From contig JAPFBL010000223.1 in the NCBI GenBank assembly GCA_026182355.1, forward strand, positions 904,501 through 968,500: a stretch of 64,000 bases of DNA. The letters are read 5' to 3'. Position numbers and translations under genes: made by a program. The DNA comes from Hermatobates lingyangjiaoensis. Lineage: Eukaryota; Arthropoda; Insecta; Hemiptera; Hermatobatidae. Shown piece after piece: positions 12,230-24,380 of this stretch; position 1 is the stretch's first letter, and each line of letters starts with the position of its first letter. Under the pieces are notes generated by a model that did no database searches, was not told the DNA's origin, and worked only from the letters and a program-made list of their open reading frames with translations.

Positions 12230-12437
12230 CCTGAATGGACATTATCAATGATGGTTTGTGCAGATTCTGCAAAGAGGAAGAAACAGCGTTGGACCTGCTG
12301 ATAACTTGTAAGGCAACTTTACTGCAGAGAGGCAGGTGTTTCGGGACACTCAACAAACCATAGAAAAACTTTTACCGCTGGAACCAGCAAAAGCGCTGAT
12401 CTCCTTGGAGGCGTTGGAGCTAACTGCTGGGGTACTT
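12230..12437 (+). pseudogene. LINE ORF2 C-terminal cysteine motif fragment
   Basis: In one frame 12241-12360 reads NDGLCRFCKEEETALDLL, then ITC, and ends at a TAG. Spacing C-x2-C-x12-C with the ET...LL block is the C-terminal zinc-like motif of jockey/I/LOA-type LINE ORF2 proteins; the usual His is Asp here. A related scrap (cttggaggcgttgaagctaac) recurs near 44345. Dead fragment. Confidence 0.6.
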
Positions 12438-13433
12438 TAGTATAGAAGAGGGGAAGTACAATAGTTTTTTTTTTAAGACGCAGTGCTATAGTGACCCTCA
12501 AATAATAAAAATAAAAATAATAATAAATGTCCTTTGATTATTAATACAAGGTACATCAGCTGATGTATGAATACTCATTACAATTAATCATGGATTATAT
12601 TAAAATGCCTTTGAAAGGAAAATTATGAACAACTATAAGAAGCATAGCGAAATGGAAATCATAAAGAATTTTTCAGTTTTCAGACTTCTCGTGATTGGAT
12701 TTGTAGTAAGGAATGAATAATATTGTCATAGCTAATACTATGTTTTTCTATTTTAGTTTCGATTTTTAAATGTGATTCTACATAAATATAAAGTTTGTAT
12801 CGGTCGGTAGACGCTTTCACGTCTCTGTCCAGTGTTTCTGCTTCCTTTTCTTTTAATCCTCTCCTGAAGACGAAATGAAACACAGAAATGATCGAGAATC
12901 TAGAGTGCTAGTCATTTTTTTATGTTTTCTAGTTGTAACATTAATGAAATTGTAATTTTTTTAAATTTTCAAATTCCATTATAAAGTTATTTTGTTGTCA
13001 AGTTATATTGTTTTCCCTATAGAAGTATTTAGTTGTGCGCTGTTATAGCTGAGTGTGTGATGATTCGGCGTTCTTGATCAGAAATGATTGAAGCTTTGTG
13101 TTTATTGAATGTGAATAACAAAACGTCAGTTCTATGACGTCATTAAAACTAATTACTCGCCATGCTTAGTTTGTTCTGCTTTGACATATCTCCCCTGAAA
13201 TGAATATTTTAAAGTTAGCCACAATGAATATCATACAGCTAATGACAGACATATCAGCACGACTGTATTAAAACACCTTTTGTGTGTCATACCGGCCACT
13301 TGTTCACTGTGCCAACTCACCTACGTTACTTTTGACATATAGAACTGTTTAATGAGATAATATCTTTTAAAGTTAATTTAGCTGCACGGTAATATATTTA
13401 GCTTTACTTTAATATTATCTGGTATGGTTGGTG

Positions 13434-13438
<5 letters not shown>
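12438..13438. other. AT-rich DNA, no gene recognised
   Basis: A sequence at 12849-12880 (ctctcctgaagacgaaatga) resembles the start of the ribozyme-like block at 13.7 kb but lacks a stem II. Nothing else is recognised. Confidence 0.45.

Positions 13439-13482
<44 letters not shown>
13439..13482. repeat. (TA)n microsatellite
   Basis: A pure TA run followed by TG/TA variants to about 13510. Confidence 0.95.
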
Positions 13483-13487
<5 letters not shown>

Positions 13488-13633
13488 GTGTGTGTATGTA
13501 TATATTTGTATAAACTGGCAGCAGGTCTATATCTAAGCATGTATTTTTAAATAATTGATATTTAAATCAGTTCAATAACTGATAACATATATTAAGATTT
13601 AACTATAACTTACGATCCAAAACGGAAAAATTT

Positions 13634-13847
13634 AGTTCAATATAGACAAAGAAGCATAGAGAAATCAAAAGAACACACTTATAGTCTCTAATTTTTGGTT
13701 TGAACCGTCTTCAGGAGAGATAAGAGGGGGAAACCAAGCGCACTGGTTTCTCTCTCTCATCTCTCCTGAAGACGATTCAAACCAAAAATTATAGACTGTA
13801 AGTGTGTTCTTTTGATTTCTCTATGTTTCTTTGTCTATATTGAACTA
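13634..13847. mobile_element. Palindromic PLE-like fragment pair, next to (TA)n
   Basis: Arms of about 97 bp (13634-13732 and 13752-13847) are nearly perfect inverted copies, starting tagttcaatatagac and ending tctatattgaacta. The plus arm has CTGAAGA, then GAT-TC and AAAC, a decayed hammerhead-like core. A (TA)n tract abuts the right end. Related single copies lie near 37.6 and 39.4 kb. Confidence 0.7.
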
Positions 13848-13898
13848 TATATATATATATATAGCAGATTCAATAATATATCGACCGTTTGATAAAAG

Positions 13899-14160
13899 AG
13901 GTGTGTTCTCTAATCGGGATTTAGTCAATTATATAGGATAAAAAATCAAACTCTCGTTGCCAACGTTTCGGTTTTACATTACAGTCTAGTCGAAGGTTAA
14001 CATTGTTGTTCCTTTAAATAATGTAAATTTCATTTTCTTAGTTAAAAAAATTCTTACTTCTGTCTATGGAAAAGGTTTTAAATAAAACCGGAACGTTGGC
14101 AACGAGAGTTTGATTTTTTATCCTAGAAAATTGACCAAATCCCGATTAGAGAACACACCT
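13899..14160. mobile_element. Inverted repeat with GTTGCCAACGTTTCGG motif
   Basis: The arms at 13899-13976 and 14084-14160 are inverted copies (ggtgtgttctctaatcggg against cccgattagagaacacacc). A third copy starts the element at 26495-26925. There it is followed by the PLE ORF start, so this looks like a PLE terminal-repeat family. Confidence 0.7.
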
Positions 14161-14175
14161 ACTATATATATATAA

Positions 14176-14310
14176 AGATTTCACATAAACACGTGAAATA
14201 ACAATCAATGATCAAACCACAATAAGAAAATGGGAAAACAAGACTAAGATCTTTCATCCGTAACAAGCGGTCTTCGTCAGAGTCAAAAACCCAACTCCTC
14301 AGTTGGGTTA
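14176..14310 (-). mobile_element. PLE terminal fragment with hammerhead-like core
   Basis: On the minus strand the order is GACT, CTGACGA, A, GACCG stem, GAAAG, AT, CTT, AGTC. This is the pattern of a type I hammerhead with stem I formed by GACT/AGTC. One base of stem II differs from the consensus. A (TA)n tract (to about 14358) follows. Confidence 0.7.
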
Positions 14311-14384
14311 TATATAATATAATATATAATATATAATATATATATATATATATATATAAACTAATAATCAACAATAACTCTTGA

Positions 14385-14515
14385 TATAATATATGAATTA
14401 AATACTACAATAAACAAATATATGTTAATATTTCGTGATGTTGTAACGAAAGGCCTTAGAGCATTTTAATTAATATGTATTTGTTTATTGTGGTATTTAA
14501 TTCATATATATATTT
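14385..14515. repeat. Inverted repeat, PLE-like
   Basis: Arms ttaaatactacaataaac and gtttattgtggtatttaa face each other around a centre holding GAAAG-GC-CTT-AGAGC. That centre resembles the GAAAG-NN-CTT part of the ribozyme-like family. The same organisation recurs at 36025-36192. Confidence 0.6.
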
Positions 14516-14984
14516 ACTTTTAAATCTGTTTTACTTTGGACATTGTTTACGTAATTAATTTCTTTCTACTTGGTTTTTATTCAAGACAGTTTATTTTATG
14601 TCGATCCAAATTCGATCAAAGCTTTCATTCACTATACGTGATCAAATGGATATATTTATTTATAATTGAAGTATACTAACTGTGTACATAGAATTTGAAG
14701 TTCTAAAGTTGAGTTTCTTAATGTTATTCTACTACTGATAGTATATTTTGTGAATTTGATTAAATTATTTTAAAACATTTAATAACTGTTTACCAAGAAG
14801 AAGCAGTATTTTACACAGTATTCAAAGCAGCACTATTAAAATAGAAAAAACACTGTCGATATTTACACGTGGACTTTTCAGAATCGTAAATATTATTGGC
14901 AGTCAATAATATTTCATACTAGATATTCATGTAGATATGAATCTACCGGTTGTAGATTTTCTTGTGTTTATGAACCATGTAGAA

Positions 14985-15060
14985 CACAGGTGTCAAACAT
15001 ACGGCCCGCGGATCCGGCCCACCTGGGGGTTCGATCTGACCTGGGGGATAAATCTGCATT

Positions 15061-15105
<45 letters not shown>

Positions 15106-15444
15106 CAGTTTACTCTAATTTCCTTAAAAACCTGCAGTTCTTATACTTTCCATCAGTGTTTTAGTACGCACTGTATTATCCACGTTTCCTTTGTTCTCGC
15201 ACCTTGAGAAGCGAAATATCTCTGTCAAAATGGATAATAGTGAATAGTGTCGGATTTTAATAAAGATTTTTATAATTGACTTATTTTTCTTTGCACTATT
15301 ATTAGTATTAGTGACTGATACAAAGAAAAAGGTAGACTTATTGTTAGTTCTATGTCATTTTGTAATTAGCTTGCTGGCACGGCCCGCTTGAGATCAAACT
15401 AAGCTGTATTCGGCCTCCAGACCAAAATGAGTTTGACACCTCTG
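14985..15444. mobile_element. hAT-type MITE
   Basis: The ends read CACAGGTGTCAAAC and, from the right inward, CAGAGGTGTCAAAC, followed by the GGCCCGC-type block common in hAT MITEs. Flanking 8-mers atgtagaa (14977-14984) and atgtagat (15445-15452) match at 7 of 8 bases. A (TA)n tract at about 15065-15101 has expanded inside. No transposase. Confidence 0.85.
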
Positions 15445-17139
15445 ATGTAGATATTCTTATTGTACTTTACACCTTTGTAATTTAAATTAAATGAATTTGC
15501 TGCCTATGATTTGATTTCAAGTTTACTTGTAATGAGATTAGCCAGTATTGCTTCATACTTCTTGACTAACATCTAGTTCCGTGTTTCTTTTATTAAATAC
15601 AATTATAATAACAACAGATATGACTCTTAGATATCGAGTAGATGATGGTTAGTAGAACAAGAATTTAAATATTTGATAAAAAAAGAACAAATAGAAATGA
15701 CGAAGGTAAATTTAATAGAATGGGTGCTAAAAAAATAGAATAAGCTCAATTGTTTGACTTTGTATATTTAAGCAAAGTAAACTTAATAACTTTGTATGAG
15801 TGTAAGACAACTTGCTATTGTAGAAAAGATAATCTTATTTTTATATATTAATATAAGGATTCAGAGAAAAAGATGAAAAATATAAAGAAAATTGAAATTC
15901 TGGAAATACTTAACTTAAGCTCCATTCAATGAGTGCACAAATATCATGCTTTCAGGATCATACTTCCATAATATGATAGTTTTTTTCTAATAAAATGCTC
16001 TAATCAATCTATATGTTGCATTCTTTAACAAAAATTAATAGGTTGTAGATTTTCTTGTGTTTATGAATCATATTATTTTTGGGTAATATTCGAGTATGAG
16101 CAATGGACTCTTTCATTCCATAGAAGAACTAATATGTTGTTAATAAATACCCAGTTTTTTTTGCTATTCTAGTATAATAGTTCATATTTATGCTTTTTTA
16201 AAAATTTCAAGCTTTTAGCTATAAAAATGTTTTAAAGTATACTGAATAGCTGGCTTGAGATTTGATTTTTTTTTCAAAACTGATATATTTTTTTTCAATA
16301 TATTTAAAGTAACCTAATAGTACAGCATGCAGGAAAAAGATAACAGTAGCTCAAAGTAAATTGGATCTTTATGATTTTTGACAAAGGGAAAGAAAAGTAA
16401 TTTACTATACATGTACAGTGCTATCATTTAATGGAATATACATTATTTTACATGTACATAATTAGTACAACATTACATACGTTGTACAAATCTACTTGTC
16501 TGTATATATTAGATAGTTATTTATTCATTTTTCATTTTGTCTGTTCTGTTGGCTTTTAAAGAAGGTTTTCTACCTTAAGGTAACACGTAGGTATTGAATA
16601 GTTTGATTTTATTAGGAAATACTAAAGTACCGATTTGGTTTAGTCTTTTTTTTTAAATACTTTGTTATAGTATAAAAGTAACTCTAAAAAAAATTTAGTA
16701 TACTGAGATAATACAAATCAAAAAGGTCTTCATTTGGAAAATTGAATTGCGCTTTATCATGCAAGGTCTCGAATAGATTGGTATAACAACTTGTCGTTCT
16801 CGAATATTCACAATGCACCTTTCGGCTAGAGCTCTAAAGAACATATTGCAAAAAATAAACACAATATTACACTTAGTGAGATCTTAAAAGAAAAATGGAC
16901 TATCAAACGACCAGAGAAAGACTGCCAGGGACTTTAAAAAAAAGAAGCCTTGTTATTAATTGATAAATAACCTGTTGTTGAAGATACAGGCTAGGAATAT
17001 AGAAAAGTTGTTGCGACTTTTTGTTAATTCTTTTAGAGGGCACACATTGTAAAGGAATATAACAACGCTGCCAGCCAATTAAGAGCATCGTCGTATCTAG
17101 TAACCAACTAATTAAAGTACAGGGAACATAGCAGAACAA
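15445..17139. other. AT-rich DNA, no gene; one short duplicated segment
   Basis: The segment ggttgtagattttcttgtg plus about 10 more bases occurs at 16041 and at 14948, just left of the hAT MITE. Otherwise nothing is recognised. The minus-strand open frame at 16903-17139 has no family motif. Confidence 0.5.
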
Positions 17140-17283
17140 TAGCGCTTGCTTCTACTGATATTTCGAACAAGAGTTCATTATCAGGAGAGGAAGGAAGGAT
17201 GAGACGGAAGACGTGTAGTCAGTCTGGACATATCTGAAGTGGGATTGATATATCGACATGGCGGCGATATGTCAGATTAACTA

Positions 17284-17320
<37 letters not shown>

Positions 17321-17345
17321 AGGCTTCCTTCTGATCGCCATCTGA
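17140..17345 (-). mobile_element. PLE-like fragment with hammerhead-like core and (CT)n
   Basis: On the minus strand the order is CTGATAA (one base from CTGATGA), T, stem GAAC...GTTC, GAAAT, ATC, within about 17145-17190. A (CT)n tract lies at about 17286-17318. A weaker second CTGATGA lies near 17341. Confidence 0.5.
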
Positions 17346-17487
17346 TGAGTGATCAGGACAACAACAGATCTTGTTCAAAATATTTGATTTTAATAGATAT
17401 TTAGCTCCATAACGACTTCATTATAATGTGGTTTTTATGAAGTCTGTTTGACCTATCATAACATGTTTTGAAATATAAATAAATATG

Positions 17488-17489
<2 letters not shown>

Positions 17490-17556
<67 letters not shown>

Positions 17557-17557
17557 A
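17490..17557. repeat. (TA)n-(TG)n compound microsatellite
   Basis: About 40 bp of TA followed by about 26 bp of TG. The minus-strand open frames across it are translations of the repeat. Confidence 0.95.
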
Positions 17558-17721
17558 GAAGGAAATTGGTTTGCCTTAAGAGCCACCAATACCACTTCCT
17601 GATGACGTCAGATTTCAAAATATTGAAATGAGTCATTTTCAGTATATTTCTATGTTTTTCCATATAATCAAATATATATATATATATATATATATTAGGG
17701 TATATTGGCAGCAGATTCTCT

Positions 17722-17832
17722 TGTGAACATATTTTATTAAAGTAGACGGCAGCTTCTACTTACTTTCCGAGCAAAAAAGTCGTAAATGCGGAAGCTGCCG
17801 TCTACTTTAATAATATATATATATATATATAT
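17722..17832. repeat. Short palindrome flanked by (TA)n
   Basis: attaaagtagacggcagctt at about 17736 is mirrored by aagctgccgtctactttaat at about 17793. (TA)n tracts lie on both sides (17672-17696 and 17813-17832). The layout matches the other PLE-like pairs but no ribozyme core is seen. Confidence 0.6.
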
Positions 17833-17834
17833 AA

Positions 17835-17945
17835 TCAATGATCAAACCACAATATGAAACGAAAAAAAAAAGGCTAAGATCTTTCAACCGTAACAATTGG
17901 TCTTCGTCAGAGTCAAAAACCCAACTGACCCAATTGTCAGTTAAG
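17835..17945 (-). mobile_element. PLE terminal fragment with hammerhead-like core
   Basis: The minus strand carries GACT, CTGACGA, A, GACC...GGTT, GAAAG, AT, CTT within about 17874-17925. It abuts the (TA)n tract ending at 17832. The plus-strand open frame across it (17838-18026) is a shadow. Confidence 0.7.
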
Positions 17946-18813
17946 TTTTTTAAGTTTTTCAATGCAATGCTCTGTAGGAATAAATCCTTCTTCGTAATAA
18001 ATCCAGGGTCAGACTGGCTTTATTAAACCTTCGACATGTATCCATCTACCAGTCCAGAGCGGGCACCTTGCCACTGGGCTCCCCTGGTCCCTGCTAAACA
18101 GATTAGTAGTATCTTTCAGTTTCTGCTTTATTTTTATGCTGAAATATTTCTATTTTATTAATACATTATTAGTATTCACTGTCCGAAGGTACCCAATTTT
18201 ATAATAATTAATAATTTTATTTCTCTTGTTCTTGTTGTCTCTTGTTATCTCTTGTTTATATCTATTGTTGTTATCTCAGCGTTACATGTATATGAGGAGC
18301 TAGAAGCACTTTTAACTTGTTAAAATATTCTTTAAATGACCAATGACTAGCCAGTCATTTATTTATTTATTTATAGTTTATTTCGAAATGATTCCTTCAT
18401 AATTTTCTTCGTATACTAGTAAAATATTCCTTTATTAGAAGGTTTTAAGTACTTTCCTTTCAAATTCTTTCCCATTGCGTCACAGTTTGACCGACAAGGC
18501 TTTGCTTTATGCATATATCCAATATGCTATTAAACTAAGAACCATAACCTGTGTATCTGTTTCATGTCTTCACAGTTTAGTCTTACATCTAATGTGATTT
18601 CACTTTATTTGAGGAAACCTGAGAGCTTTAGTTTGGAATTTCCAATAAAAAGAGGTCTTTGAAACCTCCTTTTAGTCTTCTTAAAGAATGAGTAAGGAAT
18701 GTTTTACTCCTTAACTCATCTTTTGCCAATTCAGAGAGAATGAATCATTGCTCTTCTTATTAAAACAAGTTTGTCCGTATATACTTGCGTATTGTATCTT
18801 TGATTATTTAGAG
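17946..18813. other. No gene recognised
   Basis: A less AT-rich patch at 18000-18100 (ccagagcgggcaccttgcc region) is not assigned. The rest is AT-rich. Confidence 0.45.
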
Positions 18814-19648
18814 TAGGGGTCTCAAACTCAAATTCCCCGAGGTCCGCATAATGACAATGATAAAAAGTAGGCATAAATACAAATATAATAACACCTTTTT
18901 ATAAATGGTAATCAATCGAGGGAAAATAGAAACAATCATAATAAAGAAAAATAAATGTATTATTTTGTAAAATCTATTTATTATCCAGATCCTGTGAATA
19001 ATAACTAAGTATCAGTGAGATTTTGTTTTGACTACTCATCTGGTAGCGTTTTGAATCAATAAGCTCATCGATATTAGGTTTCAACTTTTTAGCAGAAATC
19101 AACCTCAGTGATGCTTGCAAATTTTCATCAGTTAGTCGTTATCTTAGTGGGGACATCTTCATTGATTTGAAAAATTGTTCACATAACATATGTACTTCCA
19201 AACATTTCTAAAACCATCATCGTAGCAAAGAATAACTTAGAAAGCCCTTCTCGTGAAATATATTTGTAAAATTTTAGAATATCTCCTTATGTATATTTTG
19301 GTTCAGGATATTTTCAAATGGCTTTATTAATAGTTGACATCGTGACTCCACGATTCAGCAAATGATATTACTGAAATAGGTTTGGCAAAACATCTGAATA
19401 TTATTTCAGGCATTTCAGTTTAACATTTTTTTTTGTATGAATTCAGGTTTTGGGGAAATAAATTAAATTTTTCAAAGTCATTTGCTTAATTCAGATCCAT
19501 AAAAAGATTTTTGCATTTTTTACCAATTAAAATAAGTTAGAAAAACACGTAAACGAAACTAGTGGTATTTTAGTGAATTTAGTCAGTAAAACTTTCACTG
19601 TTTGCGGGCTATAAAAAATATTTCGCGGGTCGCGTGTTTGAGGCCTGT
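18814..19648. mobile_element. hAT-like degraded element
   Basis: The left end reads TAGGGGTCTCAAACTC. The right end, read inward, is CAGGCCTCAAACACGCG preceded by a gcgggtcgcg block, typical of hAT-derived repeats. No clear 8-bp target duplication is visible, and no intact frame. Boundaries are approximate. Confidence 0.6.
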
Positions 19649-19856
19649 GTTTTATATTATGGAGCAGACCATTCGGAATGAAATATCACAGTGAGAATGA
19701 TAGCCCACCTCCTAAGATCACCCTTAAGTGTTCACAATTATAGTTGTGGTAGATTTTATATTTGCAATAATTATTCTTGTGTTAGCTTGATGAAATTCAC
19801 TCTATAGATCCTGGATTAAAACATTTATATTTTATTAATATTAGTACTAGAATAAA

Positions 19857-20030
19857 CCGTCTTACATCGTATACTGCTGCTGGAGTTTTTCCAAGAGGTT
19901 CCGGGCGTTACCCAACATGAGCTCATTGAAGGGAATTCAATTCCTTACAGAAGATGGGCAATGTCCGAAACAGGTCGAAAACTCTAGCAGCTGTATACGA
20001 TGTAAGACGGTTATTTCCATTTCTAATATT
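19857..20030. mobile_element. PLE-like inverted pair with hammerhead-like core
   Basis: Arms aaccgtcttacatcgtata and tatacgatgtaagacggtt bracket the region. The plus arm has CAGAAGA (19948-19954, one base from CTGAAGA), T, stem GG(A/G)C...GTCC, GAAAC, AG, GTC (19974-19976). That matches the general pattern with the two-base stem III loop. Confidence 0.65.
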
Positions 20031-20246
20031 AATCATACTAACCTCAGTTGTATTAACAATATGTATGAATTTATATATTATTTCTAATTTACTGGATTTT
20101 AAAGAATTTGATCTATGATCCGCAGCAATTCTTTGAACATTTTTTTACAAAAAAAAAGCGCAACATTTTTGGAGCTCATTCAATAGATTTAATTTTCCAA
20201 TATTTATGTTATCCCTTGTGAAAATACCAGATTGCCAAAAACTTCT

Positions 20247-20856
20247 CATATGACTAAATAAAAACTTCTCATATGACTACATAAAAACTTCTCATATGAC
20301 TAAATAAAAACTTCTCATACGATTACATAAAAACTTCTCATATGACTAAATAAAAACTTCTAATATGACTAAATAAAAACTTCTCATATGACTGCATAAA
20401 AACTTCTAATATGACTAAATAAAAACTTCTCATATGACTGCATAAAAACTTCTCATATGACTAAATAAAAACTTCTCATACGATTACATAAAAACTTCTC
20501 ATATGACTAAATAAAAACTTCTCATACGATTACATAAAAACTTCTCATATGACTAAATAAAAACTTCTCATACGATTACATAAAAACTTCTCATATGACT
20601 AAATAAAAACTTCTCATACGATTACATAAAAACTTCTCATATGACTAAATAAAAACTTCTCATACGATTACATAAAAACTTCTCATATGACTAAATAAAA
20701 ACTTCTCATACGATTACATAAAAACTTCTCATATGACTAAATAAAAACTTCTAATATGACTAAATAAAAACTTCTCATATGACTAAATAAAAACTTCTAA
20801 TATGACTAAATAAAAACTTCTCATATGACTGCATAAAAACTTCTCATGTGACTACC
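20247..20856. repeat. 23-bp minisatellite with dimeric higher-order structure
   Basis: About 26 copies of a 23-bp unit (aaaaacttctcatatgac plus taaat). Two variants, catatgactaaat and catacgattacat, alternate regularly between about 20460 and 20730, giving a 46-bp dimer as the amplified unit. Edge copies carry taatatg or a tgcat variant. Confidence 0.95.
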
Positions 20857-20875
20857 AATAGAAACTAATAGTTCT

Positions 20876-22510
20876 TTTTACTTTACTATAAGTAAAGTAT
20901 AGTGATCGTGAAAAAAATCGATCTCGAGATTTTGACGGAATTACATGTTTTGAGGTCCCAGAAGTCGTTTTATGAGGTTTTTACGATGATGTCTGTGTGT
21001 GTGTGGGTGGGTGGGTGGGTGGGTGAGTGTGTTAGCATTGCTTGTTACCACGCTACGGTCCAGAATCTTTGATGGATCAAGTTGATATTATACACAAAAA
21101 TGGGCCCCATAAAGACGAAGATCCCTATTGTTTGGGAAGAATTATGCATGATGGGAAAGTCACTTTTTTGGCCAAAAACCGTTTTTTTTAAAACATTTAT
21201 TTCTCCTAAACTGATAACCCTAGAGTTTTGAAATTTTGACATTCACTTTAAGATTACAAATGAAACAAACGAAAAATATATTAAGAATTTTAAAACTACG
21301 GGAGATATTTTTTTTTAATAAAATGTAAAAATTTTGACTTATAATTCAATCTTAAACCTTGTGAGAGCGATACAAGCCACACTGTTTGACGGATCAAAAC
21401 GAAACTCTGCCTAAAAATAGAACATTATGTGGGGAATGAGTCGAGATATTTTTTTCAAAATTACATTATCTAAAGGGGCGTTACAGTACGATTTCTGTTT
21501 TCAGAAAATGTTTTTTTGACGCAAAACGGCTCATTAAAAAATAATGAAAATTTGACCAAAAATGGAACAAAAAATTAGCAATTCATAAAAAAAAAATCAT
21601 GAAGTTTCAATTATGGGAAAGAGCAATAACGATATAAAAACTGTTTGTTTACCCTAGACTAAGAGATCACCTGCTATACTTGTCGAATTTTTTGTATTTT
21701 TTTACATTGTTTACATTGACTTAGAATTTTTTTGAGCGAATCCACTAAGATAAAATTGATATTTATAAGGGAACAATTTAAATTGTTTATTGACTTATAT
21801 GAGGTGTAAGAGGAATAATATTGTGCAGGAAAATGATAACACTCACTCAGAAAAAATTCGTATATATGTTATTTGACAAAGGGGAAGGAAAAAGATGTTA
21901 TTAAATACTAAGAAGCCTTATAAAATTCCCAGTATAATAATTCTATAAATAACCAAAAATGTAAAAGATAATTCAAAATTGAAAGCTTTCGTTTAGAGAT
22001 TAATAAATGTAATTATCGTACATCTTAGTTATAAATCACCTTAAAACAACAATTTCTTCGCTGTTTATGATGTTTTTCAGAGAAAAAAAAAGTATTTTCC
22101 TGTTTTAAATTTGAAAATTTTACTTTAATGTTCAATGTAGAAGGATGTCAAGTAAACGATGTAAGAAATCTACTGGCTATTTGAACAAAAGCCATGTTCT
22201 CTTGTAGGAGAATATTTAGTTTCAAGAAATGTTCACTTTGGTTTTTCAAAAATGTTATTACTGCTGTAGTTATACTAATGAAATTAATTGCAAATAATAA
22301 ATTATTTGTGATGTACAAAAATAAGCTTATAAATTTTTATGTCCTTCAATCACTATCTGTACTACCTCACGAATGAAATGCTAATAATTATATCCCATTT
22401 AGATATTTATGTTATGGTTAAATGAGACGTTATGTTTTATATACTCAAGAAATTTGACATTAAGTTACTTATAGTAAAGTAGAGTGTAGGCCACTCCAGA
22501 TTTTTTAGTA
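20876..22510 (+). mobile_element. Family A element, most complete copy
   Basis: It runs from the hairpin ctttactataagtaaag to the opposite end at 22470-22510, where cttatagtaaagt is followed by gagtgtaggccactccag. Both ends therefore carry an inverted ctttact...agtaaag block, but the right end extends about 30 bp further. A GT/GGGT-rich tract lies at 20994-21028. The longest open frames (65-69 codons) have no known motif, so this is a non-autonomous element of unknown class. Confidence 0.75.
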
Positions 22511-24090
22511 TAATATTATTTCTTCACCGCTGTAGTCTCATGACATATTCGCCGCAAAGTAATATACATGCAAGAAAAATGTGATGCATGTTGAATCATC
22601 CAAGAAGTGGTATAAAATTAGCAGCCTTTTTGTCATAAAGAACAAAGAAGTAACCTTCCTATGCTTCAGTATTAGCCAAAACAATCGGGCTCTTAAACAT
22701 ACTAATATGTATAATATAAGATATACCAATATGTATGTATCTAACATTAAGATTTGTTAAAGGATGTGAGATATAGATTGATTATAACACTTTGTTTTAA
22801 AAACTATTAATCACAAGTTGAAAAACATAATAAAATATACGGTTAATTCCCGTTTGCTTAAATAGTTGTAAGAACTAAACTCTTTTAAAGGTCATACTAA
22901 CTCATTGAAATATCTTATAATTTCTGTTAATAAGATTTAAATAGTAATGTTTTTTGACTAAATTATAATAAAATCTGTCTATGTCAATGTCAATAAAGCC
23001 AACTATTACAGCGTTATCTGTTATTTCAAGTTGAGTTTATAGATTTATAGTTATATTCCCATTTTCGGGAATCAACTTTGATGACATTTTTTGAAATTAG
23101 AGTTTTTTCAAGTTTTTTAATTCTTAAACATCACCAGCTGAGTATATCTGGTTAAAAAATATATTTCAAATGCAATCTGTTTGGTGAGCATGATTATTTA
23201 AGGAATATAATAAAAGAAAAAAAGGAAACAACTTATATGAGAAAACTTTGAAAATTACATTTCAATATTAATTAAAACATAATTTATAGAAAATTAGAAT
23301 ATAGATTATAGAATTTTCAGTCAACATGAAAATAACTGATACTATAATTTTATCGATAAATAAAAGTAAGGTAAAGAATTAAGGTCATTAAATACTGGAG
23401 AGAATGAAATCTCAGCAAGGTAATAGAGTTTAAACGTACTTTTCATTTAGCAATCGATTAAACAATCAGGGAAATTTCATTTCCTGTTTATGAGGTCACT
23501 AAAAAAGGGCATAAAACTTTGCAAATGTTTTCAGCAATAAGTTTTTAATATTCTGTTAGCAATCCTTTATGTTCATTTTATTGCAAAAGATTTATATTGA
23601 TCTATAAATATAAAAGTCAAGTCTGTCTGTCTGTATGTTTGTCCCTTTGGTTTAGAGAAATGCTCAATTATATCTAATTTAAAGGGTTCAAAATTGACTT
23701 AAAGAAATCATTTGCTTTAAGAATTTAGCTGGTCAAGTTTCGGTGATGAAATTTAAAAAAATTACAGACAATTCTCGACATATACTTTAGTTACATCCAA
23801 CGAACGAACATAAGTAAGAAATGAATATAAGTTGTTTCTGTGCGTTCTAGTGATGTATACTGTTCATACTGTACTATACATCCATTAATTCAATTATTAT
23901 CTTATAAAATACTCTTAAATCATATATTATGAACATAATATTATAAAATAATAACATAAGTATAATTTCAAATACGAAAATTAAAATCAAGCAAAATACG
24001 TGCATTAGTAATTTCAATTAAACGAGTTTTATTCAAATTTAGTTATGTTTGACAGTCATACTTGAAGCAAAGTCAAATTCACGACACATT
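22511..24090. other. AT-rich DNA, no gene recognised
   Basis: At about 23600, atctataaatataaaagtc then gtctgtctgtctgtatg resembles the 5' start shared by the two Helitron copies (tctatataaatagaag, then tttgtctgt). No Helitron 3' end is seen nearby. No other feature is supported. Confidence 0.4.
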
Positions 24091-24380
24091 CTTTTATAAT
24101 TTTGAAATTATAATTATTATAAATTTGAAAATTTTTTGTATAATAATTATTTGTGTATAAATTGAAATGATTATAAATTTGAAATTATACACTTCAATAT
24201 AGTTTAAAAGAAACTTTTCTACTTTATACTTTTCTTTTATAATTTTGAAATTATAATTATTATAAATTTGAAATAATTTTTGTATAATAATTATTTGTGT
24301 ATGATTATTGAAATTATACACTTCAATAAAGTTTAAAAGAAACTTTTCTACTTTATATTTTTCTTTATAATTTTGAAATT
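24091..24380. repeat. Tandem duplication, period about 143 bp
   Basis: The segment starting cttttataattttgaaatta at 24091 recurs at 24234 and begins a third time near 24362. Copies differ by scattered substitutions and small indels. Confidence 0.85.

Noticed and set aside
12132..12356. Minus-strand protein in the GC-richer block at 12 kb
   Set aside because: The plus strand carries the LINE C-terminal motif in the same place, and the minus frames show no motif.
20247..20856. CRISPR array
   Set aside because: Units are contiguous 23-bp repeats with no spacers; this is a minisatellite in eukaryotic DNA.
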